The notes under the pieces were generated by a model. The model ran no database searches and was not told where the DNA came from. It worked only from the letters and a program-made list of their open reading frames with translations. Shown piece after piece: positions 47,483-59,298 of a stretch of 64,000 bases of DNA (positions are counted from its first letter, which is position 1; each line of letters opens with the position of its first letter). The translations under genes and the position numbers were made by a program. Source of the DNA: Periconia sp. R9002 (Eukaryota > Ascomycota > Dothideomycetes > Pleosporales > Periconiaceae); the NCBI GenBank assembly GCA_023627715.1, contig JAMAHW010000072.1, positions 62,001-126,000 on the forward strand. The letters run 5' to 3'.

Positions 47483-49534
47483 TTAAAAGGGATTCAGTAT
47501 TATTGTGTTACTCCTGGTATTAGCGCAGGCAGAACTCACAACAACGTCCTCGGCCCCCGCCGAGAGTTCGATCAATTCAATGCTCTCAGAACTCGACTGA
47601 CTGTCATTCGGGGTAGTATTGTCATGAGAATCTGTACATTGCAATCGAATGGCCCCGGCCCATTCTCCATTTTCAGTGACTAGTTCATGAACTAGACAGT
47701 GAGATGCTTTACTTTTGTATGGTGGTCCAAGAACTAGGTAATCATGTCTCGTCTCACCATGGAGGTAGCGAGCCGTAATCGGAGGAATTTGTGTTTCGCA
47801 TTGTTTGCCGATAGGGATGGGAAAGCGGAATGGGTGCAATGGGTCACTGGAGTGATGGTATGAGATATGATTATTCTTTTCGGTGGGTGGGTGAGTGGTC
47901 CAACCTGCAGGCAATGCCCCGAGTCTCTTGTTCCTAAGCCGGGCGTGTGCGAGTTCTGGTGGGATATAGACTTTCTTACGCTCTGAGTCAAGACTGATGG
48001 AATAGAACCATTTAACCGTACTGATAGTATTCCATGAGCAGTGCTGACCTTTATTTGCGTCATCGTCCGATTCAAAGAGGTAATTGGCCGCGCTACGCCA
48101 GCTTTCTGAGTTCAGATTTCCTACCCAGCCGCCCCACGACCATGATGGGAGTATTGCATCGGTCGCAGATTGTTTAAAACTCTTCCGTCGCGTCATCGTT
48201 GTCCAGGGTTGCCAGAGGAGCGCAGCATCAAAGCACATCTGAGGAAGCCCGGATATGAAACCACCCGGGAATGATCGGCTGAGGTGCGTTAAGATACCGG
48301 CAAAAGCGTCAAAAATGTCTTCAGGGAATGTGAACTCGTGCCTGTTAAACATGGGTACTAAGCGTCCGTATCGAGACATATTCGGCCAAGGTAGACTTTC
48401 AAACAAAAACCCAGTTCGAGATGTGTGGCTGCAAATACAGGCGCTTGTGCGAGACGATTGAGGTGTCCCCAAATTTGAGGCGCTGTAAATCTGTTGAAGT
48501 TCATGCCATGAGGCGCAGAGACATTCCCAGTTTACTGTATTGTTGTGGAAGACCACCCGTCGCCTGGATAGTAGGTACTCTTGAAATGTCCACCCGCGAG
48601 AGTACCATTTCGACCGTAGGAGATGCATAGCCTGATCCAGTAATATTTCCGAATTGGTCAGTTCATTGAAATCATTCGGTGGACGGGAGGTGGTAGGGTC
48701 CAGTTCTTCAGGGCTTGTACCAAAAAGGCTATCAGAAGCATCTTCGTGCTGTGCAGCAACCAAAGTGAAGTACGCATGGGCATATATGCTGCCCATTGCA
48801 CTGAGCTGACATTGTTTTGTTACGCCGTCGTCTTGAACAATACAAAATCTATCGACCCAGAGGTAGCGTTTTCCAAGACCACGGAGTAGCGTGACGGCGT
48901 CAATCACTACGCGTGCAAGTGGCTCTTCATTACCATAGAGTCCATTATCTTGGCGCAATTGGTCGAGATTGGTTTTTGTCGTACAAAACGATGTTCTTTT
49001 AGTTCCCCAAACATATGACAGCGCAACGTACTCTGCCTCAGCTGGCGCCTCAACAAGACAGCCTCTTGTCACATCGATGAGCCAAAGCGGTCCATTCCAT
49101 GAGCCGCAAATGGCGTTACTGAGACTGCCACACTGTGTACCATGCAATTGCTTGCAAGCGTCGAGCCACGCGCGAATGGTTTCGACCCACGGAAGTCGTG
49201 TAGTGATCTTTTTCTGCGACGTAATCTCTGAATCAACGCTCTTTTCCAAGTACGGCACAAATGGCAGTAGATGGGAAACCATCATCCTCTTGCTCTTTTG
49301 GTTGGCGTCTAGTCTGCGACGAAAGATCTCAACTTGGGGATCACGTCTATCACACTTTCTATTTAAATCTTCGTCATGCTGCGATACTTGCCCCAAGAAC
49401 TGCTCTAGCAGACTTCTGGAGTCTTCGTCGGTGTAGAAAGTACAGGGTGCCTTGCGTTGGCCCGTCCATTCACGGACATTTCCGTCTCGATTACCATACG
49501 CTAGCCACGTATGGACGCAGGCAGGTATAGACAA
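47483..49534 (-). CDS. HET-domain (heterokaryon incompatibility) protein
   Basis: ORF of up to 683 codons. The HET domain (PF06985) lies at about residues 165-335: YVALSYVWG, then LRGLGKRYLWVDRFCIVQDD and SAMGSIYAHAYFTLVAA, followed by SKWYSRGWTFQEYLLSRR. The rest is the variable C-terminal part seen in large fungal HET proteins. The 5' end is unclear: the open frame begins with TTG, and the first in-frame ATG is at 49285 (K-R-M-M), still before the HET domain. A first exon may lie upstream, but I could not find a fitting intron. These proteins take part in non-self recognition and cell death in fungi. Confidence 0.85.
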   Translation of the reverse strand: MSIPACVHTWLAYGNRDGNVREWTGQRKAPCTFYTDEDSRSLLEQFLGQVSQHDEDLNRKCDRRDPQVEIFRRRLDANQKSKRMMVSHLLPFVPYLEKSVDSEITSQKKITTRLPWVETIRAWLDACKQLHGTQCGSLSNAICGSWNGPLWLIDVTRGCLVEAPAEAEYVALSYVWGTKRTSFCTTKTNLDQLRQDNGLYGNEEPLARVVIDAVTLLRGLGKRYLWVDRFCIVQDDGVTKQCQLSAMGSIYAHAYFTLVAAQHEDASDSLFGTSPEELDPTTSRPPNDFNELTNSEILLDQAMHLLRSKWYSRGWTFQEYLLSRRRVVFHNNTVNWECLCASWHELQQIYSASNLGTPQSSRTSACICSHTSRTGFLFESLPWPNMSRYGRLVPMFNRHEFTFPEDIFDAFAGILTHLSRSFPGGFISGLPQMCFDAALLWQPWTTMTRRKSFKQSATDAILPSWSWGGWVGNLNSESWRSAANYLFESDDDANKGQHCSWNTISTVKWFYSISLDSERKKVYIPPELAHARLRNKRLGALPAGWTTHPPTEKNNHISYHHSSDPLHPFRFPIPIGKQCETQIPPITARYLHGETRHDYLVLGPPYKSKASHCLVHELVTENGEWAGAIRLQCTDSHDNTTPNDSQSSSESIELIELSAGAEDVVVSSACANTRSNTIILNPF

Positions 49535-50000
49535 TTATGAGGTTCGTGTATCGTGGACATGGTTGCTCGGTAGATGATGAACAAAGCTATTCCCTGAAAA
49601 CGCAATCAACCACAAATCTTGCTGAACCTTCTTTCTTCTTGTTCTGGAGAGTGTTGCTGAAAGATGAAGGTGCGGCTGCCTGGTGCGTACACCGACATAA
49701 ATGGAGTCAGCTGATTAGTCAGAATACGAAGGCTACCTGTCAGCTCCAGCAGCCTGTGATGGACTCAGCTGATCAAATCTTATGAGTTGATGTTGATTTT
49801 TTGTATGGGTAGGATATCCCTTAGTACTGCGGTACTATGAAATATCTAAATCTGATTGATATTGACTGCCGGTTGCGTTGCCATGAGGTTGATGATCATC
49901 ACTTCCAAGATTTTGTGTTTGCGATAAATATTCTTAAAGCCTTTCAATTCAAGCGGTTAGCAATAGAATACGTTTGGAAGGCGTAACTCGTTATAGACCC
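49535..50000. other. Intergenic, may include HET gene 5' end
   Basis: An ATG frame on minus at about 49560 (MSTIHEPHNCLYL) reads towards the HET gene but stops out of frame after 19 codons. The remainder has no coding signal. Confidence 0.35.
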
Positions 50001-51393
50001 TCAGAGCACATCCCTCGTGATAATAACATTTCTTGTGATCGTCACCGCATCTTTAATGTCTTGTTGTTTTGGATGAGTATCAGTTGATCGAGAGGGGCTA
50101 ATACTAGGCCTCTGTGCAGCTTGGAAAACAAGCTCAATCTCGTCATCGCTGACTTTTTTTCGCTTCAACATGTGATCTCAACCCTCCGTTCGCAGCTTTC
50201 GTATGTGCGTTTACGTATTCACTGAAATTTGAGGTGTTTGTGGCGCCCGAGGGCATGATGAGAGCTCTGAGTGAGGGGAGGGAGACGACGATGGTGGCTG
50301 TGGCCAATTCAGCTGTGCACCAGAGGTCTGAGAAAAGTCAGCCACTTTGTCTTGAGAATGCTACTATGAATGGGGAGAGAAGAAAAATTCGGGTGGCGGA
50401 GAATACGTACTGCTGGATGCATTGTTGATACTGGCGTGTCGTCCGGTAATCAATACAAGAAACCGCGATAGACTTAGTACAATGGTAATCAGCCCTAGAG
50501 AGAATACTCCACAAAGAGCGAACTTTTGCCGTCTACGCAGGTTAATGTGGCCTATTATGAAGAAAGGGAAAATAAATACTATAAGAGGGAAAGTTAGTCG
50601 GTTCCCAGGAGAATAGAGGTTACATAGACTCTTACACAAAAGGTCAGTCGACCAGTTTAGAGCCCAGTTTACAGGCATGGCGATGGGCGAATTGAAAACA
50701 GAATACAGCTGATTCTCCAAAGACCTTAAATGTTCAAGTTAATCGTATAATTGTATAATACTGCTAGGAAGTACTCACCAGTTGTTAGATATATCGCCTG
50801 CAATCAATGAATCCGCCAAAACACTCGCGAAGAAAGCACCGCCTAAATATGCGGTTGAAATAAAGACTGCTACGCGCAGGCGACGAAAGCCCGTCGGAAT
50901 GAGCCACCAGTAGAAAGCTACTAGGGATGCTTTTGGGAAATAAAGCCCAAGGTCGAAAAAGTAGCATGCTAAGAAGACGGTCTAGAAAATGAACATCTAT
51001 CAGTTGAGCTCTGAAACACTAGCGATTGGCGTTTTGATGATGTAGAAGAGTTTCCAGAGCTGTGAGAACCGAAAAGGATTGGTTGAACGCACCTTGAGAT
51101 ATGCCACAGAATTAGAAACAGTCCCCCGTCGTGGATGATGAATTTGAATGCGCAGTGTGATAATGGAACATGTAACCCAGCCAAGTATGCAGAACCAACC
51201 CGCCCACACGAGATAGTCCGAAATCGTCATACGACGGTGTTCAAGAAAGATACGGATCCAACATCGTAATGTGGTGAATGCAAGTGCCAGAGTAAGCAGC
51301 ACTGATTGTATAATCTATTTAAACCTCAGTAACGTACGCTATACATTGGTCTTGCTGTAGAGGAGACTTACAATAGAAGTCACGATATACATC
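50001..51393 (-). CDS. Rhodopsin-domain integral membrane protein
   Basis: Seven short exons: 51373..51393, 51093..51314, 50779..50981, 50636..50724, 50411..50578, 50215..50327, 50001..50162; 978 nt, 325 aa. The N-terminal part has the family block RRMTISDYLVWAGW. Later blocks are FFDLGLYFPKASLVAFYWWLIP, RRRQKFALCGVFSLG, LWCTAELATATIVVSLPSLRALI and the acidic tail VSDDEIELVFQAA. These match the fungal rhodopsin-domain family (PF20684), predicted seven-helix membrane proteins of unknown role. No single open frame covers it, so gene finders may miss or split it. All junctions are GT-AG and the summed length is in frame. Confidence 0.82.
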
Positions 51394-53708
51394 GTGTTAT
51401 TACAAAGGACGGTAGTTACACCTCAATAACGCTTCCACCAAAGGAAGTGTAGAGACGAAAGGTGGGAAGTAAGTCGGCAAAGATATTTTACCGAAGATGC
51501 AACACCTTCCGTGATATTCGTCAATCTAAAACCGGTTTCATGGAAAGACCCTAGTCCAATTTAAATGCCCCATCGTCTGTTCCGAGGAAGCGGGTTTCTA
51601 TGTATGCACTACCTACCGCGCCATTCCTAGTGTGGCGTCGGGCTCACGCTGTGGCGTTAATCTTGATTATCTTTACTGGAAACCTGCTACTCCGCACATG
51701 CCGGAGAAGATTATTGTGTGGAATATGATTTTTTGGAATCTTAATCGGAGGGGATACGGCAGTTCATGGATATGAAAGCTGTGGTTATTACTACCTAGTA
51801 CTGCTTTGTATGAAGTAGTAGCATGTGCACACTATTCCTAATATTGATGTTGAACTTTCGATAGCCCCTAAATATTCCTGTTCTTGTACTAAGATATATG
51901 ACTATTGAACGGAGGAGGGCGGACGTTGGTCGTAGAACCAAGTGGCGTAATAGAAACTATATCCTACACCGACAACTAAGTCTAAACAGCGTCCTGCCGC
52001 TGGCAATCTAAATTCTTCGTTAAATCTAGGGCTTTAGCAGTCGTAAAAATGCCAAATTCTATAGTACGCATAAAAGCTGAGGATATCAATACGTAGACTA
52101 TGCGAACAAAAGTTTATTCTCCTGTGGTTTTGGCTTGGAGCCTTGGCGTCTCCATGACCTCGGGACACCACATATATATACTAGGTTTAGCTTTATAAAC
52201 TGGATTTCTATGTAAATTAGAAATGACACCTCTCTCTTCCGTTTAATGCAATATGCGAATTATTATATAGTATACTAGCCTGCTGATACAAGGCGGCCCG
52301 AGGTGCCTATTCCCTGTAAGTTAAGTCTCATAGCTTTGCCCTCTGACTCTCTGACAATTCATTCCTGGGGGTTTTAACGGCTGCCCTGCTTAATTGAGCT
52401 AATCCAAGAATGAATAAATATAGAATGTAGGAGTGGTATAGGTTAATGTTTAGGTAGGGTTAGAGAATTGGGAGTCGTTTCTTAGTATATTGTGCTTTTT
52501 AAACTGGTAAAAGACCCTGAGCCGGGAAGCCGAATAATATAGCTATTGATTGTATGAAATGAGCCTATTAAGCAGAAATAATTTTTTAGAACTTAACTCT
52601 TTTGATTACTACGGTTCTTGTCACAACGCGAGTTATTACTGTGAGGTCACTAGTCACTAGGTTTGACTGAGCTTTAGGATCTAGCCCGTATCCGCGGATT
52701 CCTAGACTAAATAATATGACTATGCGTTCTTTGCAACAGCGAACGCCTGGGGCGTAGTTCTAGATCCAGCTACATGTTAATGTTACCTAAGTATCTGTAC
52801 CCTAGTAATGTAGTTTTAAAAGTGGGGTAGGAGTTAGCAAAGCGGCAACGCATCAAGCTTCGAAGGTCACGTGAATTGATCTTCCCTGGACCTTTAAGAG
52901 CATCAAAACACTAGCGGGGTGAGTAATGTTCGTTCCAATTAAGGAGGATTTCAAGCCTAGCCTACACTAAGGACTTTGAGTTGAATTAAGAAGATTTAGT
53001 TGCTAAAATCCAATGTTCAATGATTACTGCATGCGGTTGATCTTGAGCAGATGCGACTGAAGCAAAGAATGAAATGATTCAGTCAATAGAGCTTTCTTTG
53101 TCTATATGGGTAGGCTAGACTAACTGAATCCATACTTTTTATATTCACCCTACTGACGTGCATTGCACCCCTACTACCTAGATTATGGGTTTGAGCTGGG
53201 TTCAGAACAGGGCCTTGACAGCTTTACTTATTCTAATCTACTATTTAATAGTATATAGGAAGTACGTTGAGAGGTTGTTTAACAGTATTTTAAAGTAGAA
53301 GGTGCGATTAGCACTATGTTCTAAATCCAGCTACAAACCCGCAATGTATAGTAATTCCATTAATATGCTCTTACATTCAGAAAGATTAATGGTGGTAGAA
53401 AGAAATTTAGAATTGCACTAGTTGGTTTATTCCTTTGAAGGTTCTCGTTTGGAGAGACGTCTATATGTACTTCGTCTATCGGCAGCGCGAACTACTTGGT
53501 GTCGGGCATAAGCGTGCGCAAAAACCCGTGACAAAACCCGCCAATCCGCTCTCACAAATTCGGACCCGAGCTCCCAACGTCAAAGCCCGTCGGGTCCGAT
53601 TGGTCCCTGAAAAGGTACCTACTTATGATATGACCAAAGAGTATAAAGCCTATAAACACTTCAAATTAGCAATATGTAGTGAACAGAGATTACATTATCA
53701 AAAAAAAT
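51394..53708. other. AT-rich gene-free DNA, possible mutated repeat
   Basis: About 2.3 kb with stops in all frames, many TA dinucleotides and few CG-containing stretches, between the rhodopsin-like gene and the TetX-like gene. This look is common for old repeats changed by C-to-T mutation (RIP) in ascomycetes. I recognise no transposase, reverse transcriptase or terminal repeats. The last 270 bp are more GC-rich and include the monooxygenase promoter. Confidence 0.4.
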
Positions 53709-54938
53709 ATGCCATCATCCAAACCCAGAATCGCGATTGTTGGCGGCGGGCCAGCAGGACTGACCCTCGGCCTTCTCCTACACCAAAAGAACATCTCTTT
53801 CACAATTTTTGAGCTGCGCCCACGTCCCACCGAAGCCGACTTCACCGCCCTCTCAGGCTCGCTTGACCTTCACGAAGGATCTGGGCTCACAGCACTTCGA
53901 GAATGCCACCTGTTTGATGAAGCTATGGCGCTCACAGGTGACTGCACGCAAGAGCAAAGGATCGCCAACAAGAGCGGAGAAGTCATCTTTTACTTCAAGG
54001 GAGGCCTAGATCGCCCAGAAATTTACCGCCACGACTTGATGAAGCTGCTAGTATCGCGAATGCCAAGCGACTCGGTCCGGTGGAGCCATAAGCTCCTGCG
54101 CGCAGAAAGAAAGACTTCATCGTCCGGCGTCGAGCTGGATTTTGGTGAAAATGGGAAGTATAATTTTGATTTCGTCATTGGCGCCGATGGGGCCTGGTCG
54201 CGCGTGCGGCCGCTCCTCACGGATGTCAAACCGTACTATGCGGGGATTCAAAATATCACTCTCCATATCCGAAATGTTACGACCAGGTACCCTCATCTTG
54301 CCGACCTTATGCGTCGCGGGACCTTTTTTTGCCTGGCAGACCGTCACGGCGTCCTGTCTCAGCGGGCAGCACATGACTCGGCGCGTCTCTACATTATGCT
54401 TTCCACAGCGGACAAGGACTACGCGGCGAGCAAAGGTCTCACTGGCAGAACTCCCAGTCAGGCAAAAGAGATTCTAGTTGGAAAAGATGGAGTATTAAGC
54501 ACTTGGGGTGACGTGATCAAAGAGCTGGTTGCTGTAGCGTGCGACGACGAGTCAAAGAACAATGGGGGCGCTGAGCTCGACATCAATGCACTCCACACGT
54601 TGCCCTTTGAGTACGGCTGGGAGCATCGTTCGGACGCTACACTCATCGGCGATGCAGCACATCTTTTAAACCCACCGGCAGGCGAGGGCGTCAATGTTGC
54701 CATGCAAGATGCCCTGCTCTTGGCGCGGGCTATTACACATGCGCATGAAGTTGCAGAGAAGGATGGGGTAGCGCTGGAATCTGCACTTGACATTTCCATC
54801 AAAGAATTTGAGGCGGACATGATTGTTCGAGCCAAGGAAATGGTGGAGGGTAGCAGGGAGATTGCTGAGATGATGTGGAATAGCGAGGATGGGTCCGTAG
54901 CCATGGCGGACTGGTTTCGGAGGCTTGGGATATCATAA
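53709..54938 (+). CDS. FAD-dependent monooxygenase, TetX-like
   Basis: Single-exon gene of 409 aa. It begins with a Rossmann motif (RIAIVGGGPAGLTLGLLL), then has the NAD(P)H/FAD-binding DFVIGADGAWSRVRP block, and near 320-340 GDAAHLLNPPAGEGVN, the second FAD-binding motif of flavin hydroxylases (PF01494). Bacterial and fungal TetX-like enzymes hydroxylate aromatic or tetracycline-like compounds. The ATG at 53709 is used; an in-frame GTG ten codons earlier is less likely. No neighbouring biosynthetic genes are visible, so its substrate is open. It could be a detoxification enzyme. Confidence 0.88.
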   Translation: MPSSKPRIAIVGGGPAGLTLGLLLHQKNISFTIFELRPRPTEADFTALSGSLDLHEGSGLTALRECHLFDEAMALTGDCTQEQRIANKSGEVIFYFKGGLDRPEIYRHDLMKLLVSRMPSDSVRWSHKLLRAERKTSSSGVELDFGENGKYNFDFVIGADGAWSRVRPLLTDVKPYYAGIQNITLHIRNVTTRYPHLADLMRRGTFFCLADRHGVLSQRAAHDSARLYIMLSTADKDYAASKGLTGRTPSQAKEILVGKDGVLSTWGDVIKELVAVACDDESKNNGGAELDINALHTLPFEYGWEHRSDATLIGDAAHLLNPPAGEGVNVAMQDALLLARAITHAHEVAEKDGVALESALDISIKEFEADMIVRAKEMVEGSREIAEMMWNSEDGSVAMADWFRRLGIS

Positions 54939-55436
54939 GGCTTTTAGACTTGGTGGACTTCCACAGTCGCTCGGGGTACAACATTGTACACCAGGATAAA
55001 ATATAATGTTTTCCTAATTTATTTTAGATGCCGGTGTAATACCTCGTTGATATTTGTATTGTTTCGCTCAGCATTTGAGTTTATAGGTATGGGAAACCTG
55101 CGTTGCGTATCAAAAATTTTCAAAAATTTTCCCAAAAAAATAAAAAAAAAAAGTCTAGACATTACATCAGTCCACTCTGCTGAGTTATTTCCGCAGTTAT
55201 TCGATAATCAAGCCGTTTATTAGAGTGATGAATACATGTTTAGTGGACCCAAAACCGTAGAAAATGTATGATTGATTGATGTTTCAAAGTTGGTAGGTAT
55301 GACAGCCAAAGTCCTTCGTAGTCTAGCCACAGAGGTTGCGCCACCTGACGGCTACTAAGCGCCTACCTGAACTCATTTAATGATCCATCTACCCCAGTTC
55401 TCCAACTCTCCAAACCCTCTAAACCAAATTCACACC
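54939..55436. other. Intergenic with A/T runs
   Basis: A 0.5-kb spacer with low-complexity sequence at 55110-55155 (two copies of CAAAAATTTTC-like sequence, then long A runs). It has no gene and contains the promoter of the F-box-like gene. Confidence 0.4.
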
Positions 55437-56854
55437 ATGGAAACGCAAACTCCGTCTCCGTTTATCGCAAAGCTGCCTGTCGAGTTGAAGCAGATGGTAT
55501 TATTGCGTACAACAGATGTACCATCCTTACGATCGGCAGCTTTGTCTTGTCATTCCCTATACGATGCATTCCGCAGCGCCGAAACCATCATTACAACGCG
55601 CGTGTTGCTGAACCAAGTGAACCCTGATGTGCTTCCCGAAGCCTATATCACGCAAGAGGCCTTTCGTTTGAACCCAAATACCGAGGAAAACGTCCAGGAT
55701 TTCATCACAAAACATCTTCGGCAACGACAACCCCCGCCTGAGTCATGGACACTCTGCGAAGCGATGCCTATCGCAAAGTTACACGGCTGTGTAACCGACC
55801 TGGCATTGCAGTTCATAGCTACCACCGCAACGAAATTGCCTGAAGGTGGAAGTATACCTGCAACAAACGAAAAAATATCTCGCGTAGAACGCGCTCTGTA
55901 TCGATTCGAAATCTTTTGTAACCTATTCCGCGGCTTTAAGGATTCCAGCTCTACACCGTGGGAACGGCTTTGGCGGGGTTTCTTCACAAACTTTTCCCCT
56001 TGGGAAAATGAGCAACTAGCATGCGTTCATGACTACCTGGTACGAGCAGTCTTTCCAGGTATGTATTATATCCACAAATCATCTGCGCAGCTTACTAATT
56101 AGTAGAAGCATTCAGTGATGTTGCAGAGCACGATATACTCTGGGGCGAAGTCAGGGTCGAGTACTGCGATGACAGAGACAACATATACATTCAACACCTT
56201 CTCTCGCTTGGATTAGAAACGCTACGTCGAATTTCCATCTCCGAAACCTATGAAGAACGAAACAAGCTCCTAAATGCAGACGGCTACGCAAGATGCAGAT
56301 GTTTTTTTCTCTATGAGGCACTAGGAAGTATAAATAGGGAAGATGATGGCATTTACCTCGATGAGTTCACTCCAGCCGACGAGCTGACTCACATAAGCCC
56401 TCCATTCTTTGATGATCCAGATCCCGGTTCTTCGGATGCCTGGAAATGGGCGCATAAAGAGGAGACGTGGGCAAATTTCGTCAATACAGATCACCGGAAA
56501 ACCCTGCGCGAATGTGGATACGTTATGTGGGATCGCACTCGACTTGATGCGAGTGGTATGTTACAGGATCCTTGGGAACCACCTCCTCACAACCAAGAAA
56601 AGGCGAATACGAAGACCCAGCTCCGTGCGGAGATGTGGGCGTCATGGGATGAAAGATCGAAGATGTACAGAATGGGAGGTAGAGGTTGGTGGAGCCTTGG
56701 AGATCACAGCAAAATCATCTGGCCGAGGGGGAAAGCGCCTTGGGAAATTCCATCCAAACCACCTTGCATTGTACCGAAATCGCTCGAGGAAGCGAAAGAT
56801 GCATTTAGGTTGATGAAACTTCCGGAATCAGTCAAACGAAGGGACAAGAGATGA
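55437..56854 (+). CDS. F-box-like protein
   Basis: Exons 55437..56058 and 56106..56854; 1371 nt, 456 aa. The N-terminus reads IAKLPVELKQMVLL then VPSLRSAALSCHSLYDAF, which fits a fungal F-box-like motif (LP-E-L ... L-ALSC-S-F). The rest is typical of large fungal F-box families without named domains. An earlier in-frame ATG (55380) would add 19 residues before the F-box-like part. The acceptor AG at 56104-56105 restores frame after FP (to EAFSDVAEHD). It probably recruits targets to an SCF ubiquitin ligase; targets unknown. Confidence 0.7.
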
Positions 56855-56965
56855 AGTTGTTGTATAGAAATCCACAACTTTAGGGTGTGGAATTGCATAC
56901 AAAATAATACCGAATCAAGTGGACCGGCCGCTGGATCTGAGTACATAGACCCATATCGCGATGCT

Positions 56966-57433
56966 ATGGATCCTAAGAAGAATCCCCGTGGTCCCCCTCC
57001 GAATAGTCATTTTGCGACGGAGTACAGCAACTACAAGAAGATGGATGCTGCTGCCATTGCCGCAGAGACAGAATACATGGAATTCCTGGCCACTGCCCTC
57101 AAGGTCTCTAAAAACGTACAAGCGAAGAATCCGGGGGTGTACAAGGGACAGCCCCTGGCGACAAGGGAATGGCATCAGGAAGCAGCGGAATATGCCTCCA
57201 AGGCGGCGCAACTGTTTTCAGTGTACGTCAACAGTTCAAAGTGCGGTGAATTGGGCTAAAATTGTGATACTAGGGTATTGGAGGCTCGGTTCAAGACGGC
57301 AGAAGAATTCGTGGGCTACGACACTAAAAAGGGTGCCGACGGCCATCTTGAACGGGCGGAAAACTTCAAAAACAAAGGGGAGAGGTTGAGGGGGAAGTAT
57401 CAAGCGCATATATATTCGCATACGGCCCGCTAG
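56966..57433 (+). CDS. Small hypothetical protein
   Basis: Exons 56966..57222 and 57274..57433; 417 nt, 138 aa. The open frame extends further 5' (to a GTG at 56885), so the start may be earlier or lie in another exon. The protein is hydrophilic and helix-forming, rich in Lys, Glu and Ala (for example YASKAAQLFS and ERAENFKNKGERLRGKYQ). It has no signal peptide and no known family. The splice is supported by a GTACGT donor and an in-frame acceptor. Confidence 0.5.
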
Positions 57434-57738
57434 ATGGAAAGATAGACATGTTGAAACCCCGGTACGAAGTCATTTGTTGTCAAGACACCGCGTGGAGTGG
57501 CACATTGAAATGTTGATAATGTACTGTAACCCCCCAAGTCGTATGCAACTTACTTGGTAAACACAATACGCATCATGTTAGCAGGTAATAAGTCCCTTGG
57601 TTTTTATGAGTATAAGCTCTTCTTGAATGTTATTTGGCTTTACATGTTTTTTCGTATGCTCAAATGTAACCAAGGAGTGTTTCTCATTTAACATGGTACT
57701 GGAATGCTTGAACACTCAACTTAGCTTCCTAGTAGACC
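57434..57738. other. Intergenic, no gene seen
   Basis: About 0.3 kb between converging 3' ends. No open frame or repeat of note. Confidence 0.4.
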
Positions 57739-58855
57739 CTAAACTTCCTTGTTAAATCGCCGCACTCCCTTCAAGTACAGTTCATCGAGCTCGTTCGCCA
57801 CCGTCACATTATTCATGGCCAACCGCAGATAATGCTGATTTGTGATACCCTCGTCCGCAACCCATACATTGGACCCATTCGCAAAAACGTGGTTATACCC
57901 AGCGGTATTGCCATATTCGAACCATGACCCTAACCCCATGACCGCATATGCAACTGTCAATGGATCCCAGGACATTCGTGTCGTATTATAGCCCACATAC
58001 CACCCATACGCCGCCCTCGCCAAATCTCCCTGCGGCCCTTCCGTCGACAGTTTTGCCCCACTCAAGACCTCATCTCCAACCTCGGTCCCCAAAAACGTGA
58101 CGGGCACATCACGTGGCCAATTATTTACCGCGTGCGCCGTGGTCAGTGGGTTATCCCCAAAGAAGTTGAATTCATGACCAGAGGGATACCCGCCGCCCAT
58201 CACCGCCAGCTTCCTCACCTTCTTGGTAATGAGATCAGGCCCGGTAAGCGGCGAGTACGCATCGCCGGTCGAATTCAACAGCCCCGAGAGGTTGTCAAAG
58301 AAGCCGATCGACGCAATCGTTACGCTTGCGTCTGCGCTCTGCGCCAGCGTTTTGCGGTACAATTGCACAGGGTCCCATGACTTCTCCGGCGTGAACCATG
58401 GCAACGACCCGCCCGAATAGTGATACGCCACCTTGGACGTGTATTCGCTGAGTTCGTATGCCCAGTCATCGAAGAAGCTCTCGTTGGTGTAGGGGCGGCG
58501 CATACCGATGGATGTATTGGGGTGGCCGTAGTAGTTCAGGACTGCGGAGGCTGCGAGCGGGGAGTAGGCAGAGGGGTAGTTAACGTTGACGGCGAGGAGT
58601 GAAACGTTAGGGAGGGTAGCTGCGAGCAAGAGAGCTGCTGCGTCACTATATGAGATGTTAGATCACAATTTGTTTGGTTCCATACGAGATATAAATCGAG
58701 GGAGGGAGCACGTACTCTACATCGCTGAATATGTCCGTGTCAACAATGAGGTTAGTATTCACACCATTTCCCTGTGCGCCTATCCCAGATATTGCGAGAC
58801 AGGTCAATCCATAGCGTAGCACGCGCTGCGGAGAAAGGACGTTGTGTATCAACAT
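57739..58855 (-). CDS. Secreted nucleoside hydrolase
   Basis: Exons 58716..58855 and 57739..58645; 1047 nt, 348 aa. It cleaves the N-glycosidic bond of nucleosides. The calcium-binding signature is split by the intron: DTDIFSDV at the end of exon 1 joins DDAAALL at the start of exon 2, giving the family DTDxxxDDxxAL pattern (Asp39, 41, 47, 48). Later blocks are VMGGGYPSGHEFNFFGD (around 200-220), typical of the ribose site, and MSWDPLTVAYAV. The start at 58855 gives a hydrophobic leader (RVLRYGLTCLAISGIGAQG), suggesting secretion; Mets at 58903 or earlier are possible. It probably scavenges purines or pyrimidines outside the cell. Confidence 0.9.
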
Positions 58856-59298
58856 AGTTAGACGTTCAGACTCAATTCCAAGCCGTGTGAGGTTGAAGAA
58901 CATCGCGAGGGCCAACCAGCAAGGAAGACATTTTCAGGACTTGCATCTATGCTTGATTAGGAATAATCATATTGCTGGCTAGGTATATTGTAGATAGCAA
59001 AGAAATGAGGCCGAAGAGACTAAGAAAGTCGTTGAAAGGTGGGGGAAGAGAAGGGGGGGCAGAGTCAGGGGCAGCGAACACTTATTAAGCCGGTTGATTA
59101 GTAAGCACAATAGCCCTTTCCCTAGCTTGTTCGCTGTCAATAGCAATGCACTGTAGTTCCCGGAGAAACATTATCAAATTACTCTCAAATCGGTTTATAA
59201 TTGGCCTGAATATCTCAAATTTTACAGAATCGAGCGGAGTTCTGATTCAATGTTACACTCCTTAGCAGAAGACATTTGCAGATCATCGCCACACTCAA
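58856..59298. other. Divergent promoter region
   Basis: A 0.44-kb spacer between the nucleoside hydrolase and a Zn2Cys6 regulator, transcribed away from each other. No coding signal beyond a possible N-terminal extension of the hydrolase. A purine-rich run (GGTGGGGGAAGAGAAGGGG) is near 59040. Confidence 0.4.

Noticed and set aside
50215..50327. Apparent frameshift in the rhodopsin-domain gene near VVSLPSLRALI
   Set aside because: Recounting the C run (CCCTCCCCTCACTC on minus) showed the frame is intact, and the seven exons sum to 978 nt.
53435..53708. Coding start upstream of the TetX-like gene
   Set aside because: That frame is not the FAD-binding frame. The monooxygenase begins at 53709, right before its Rossmann motif.
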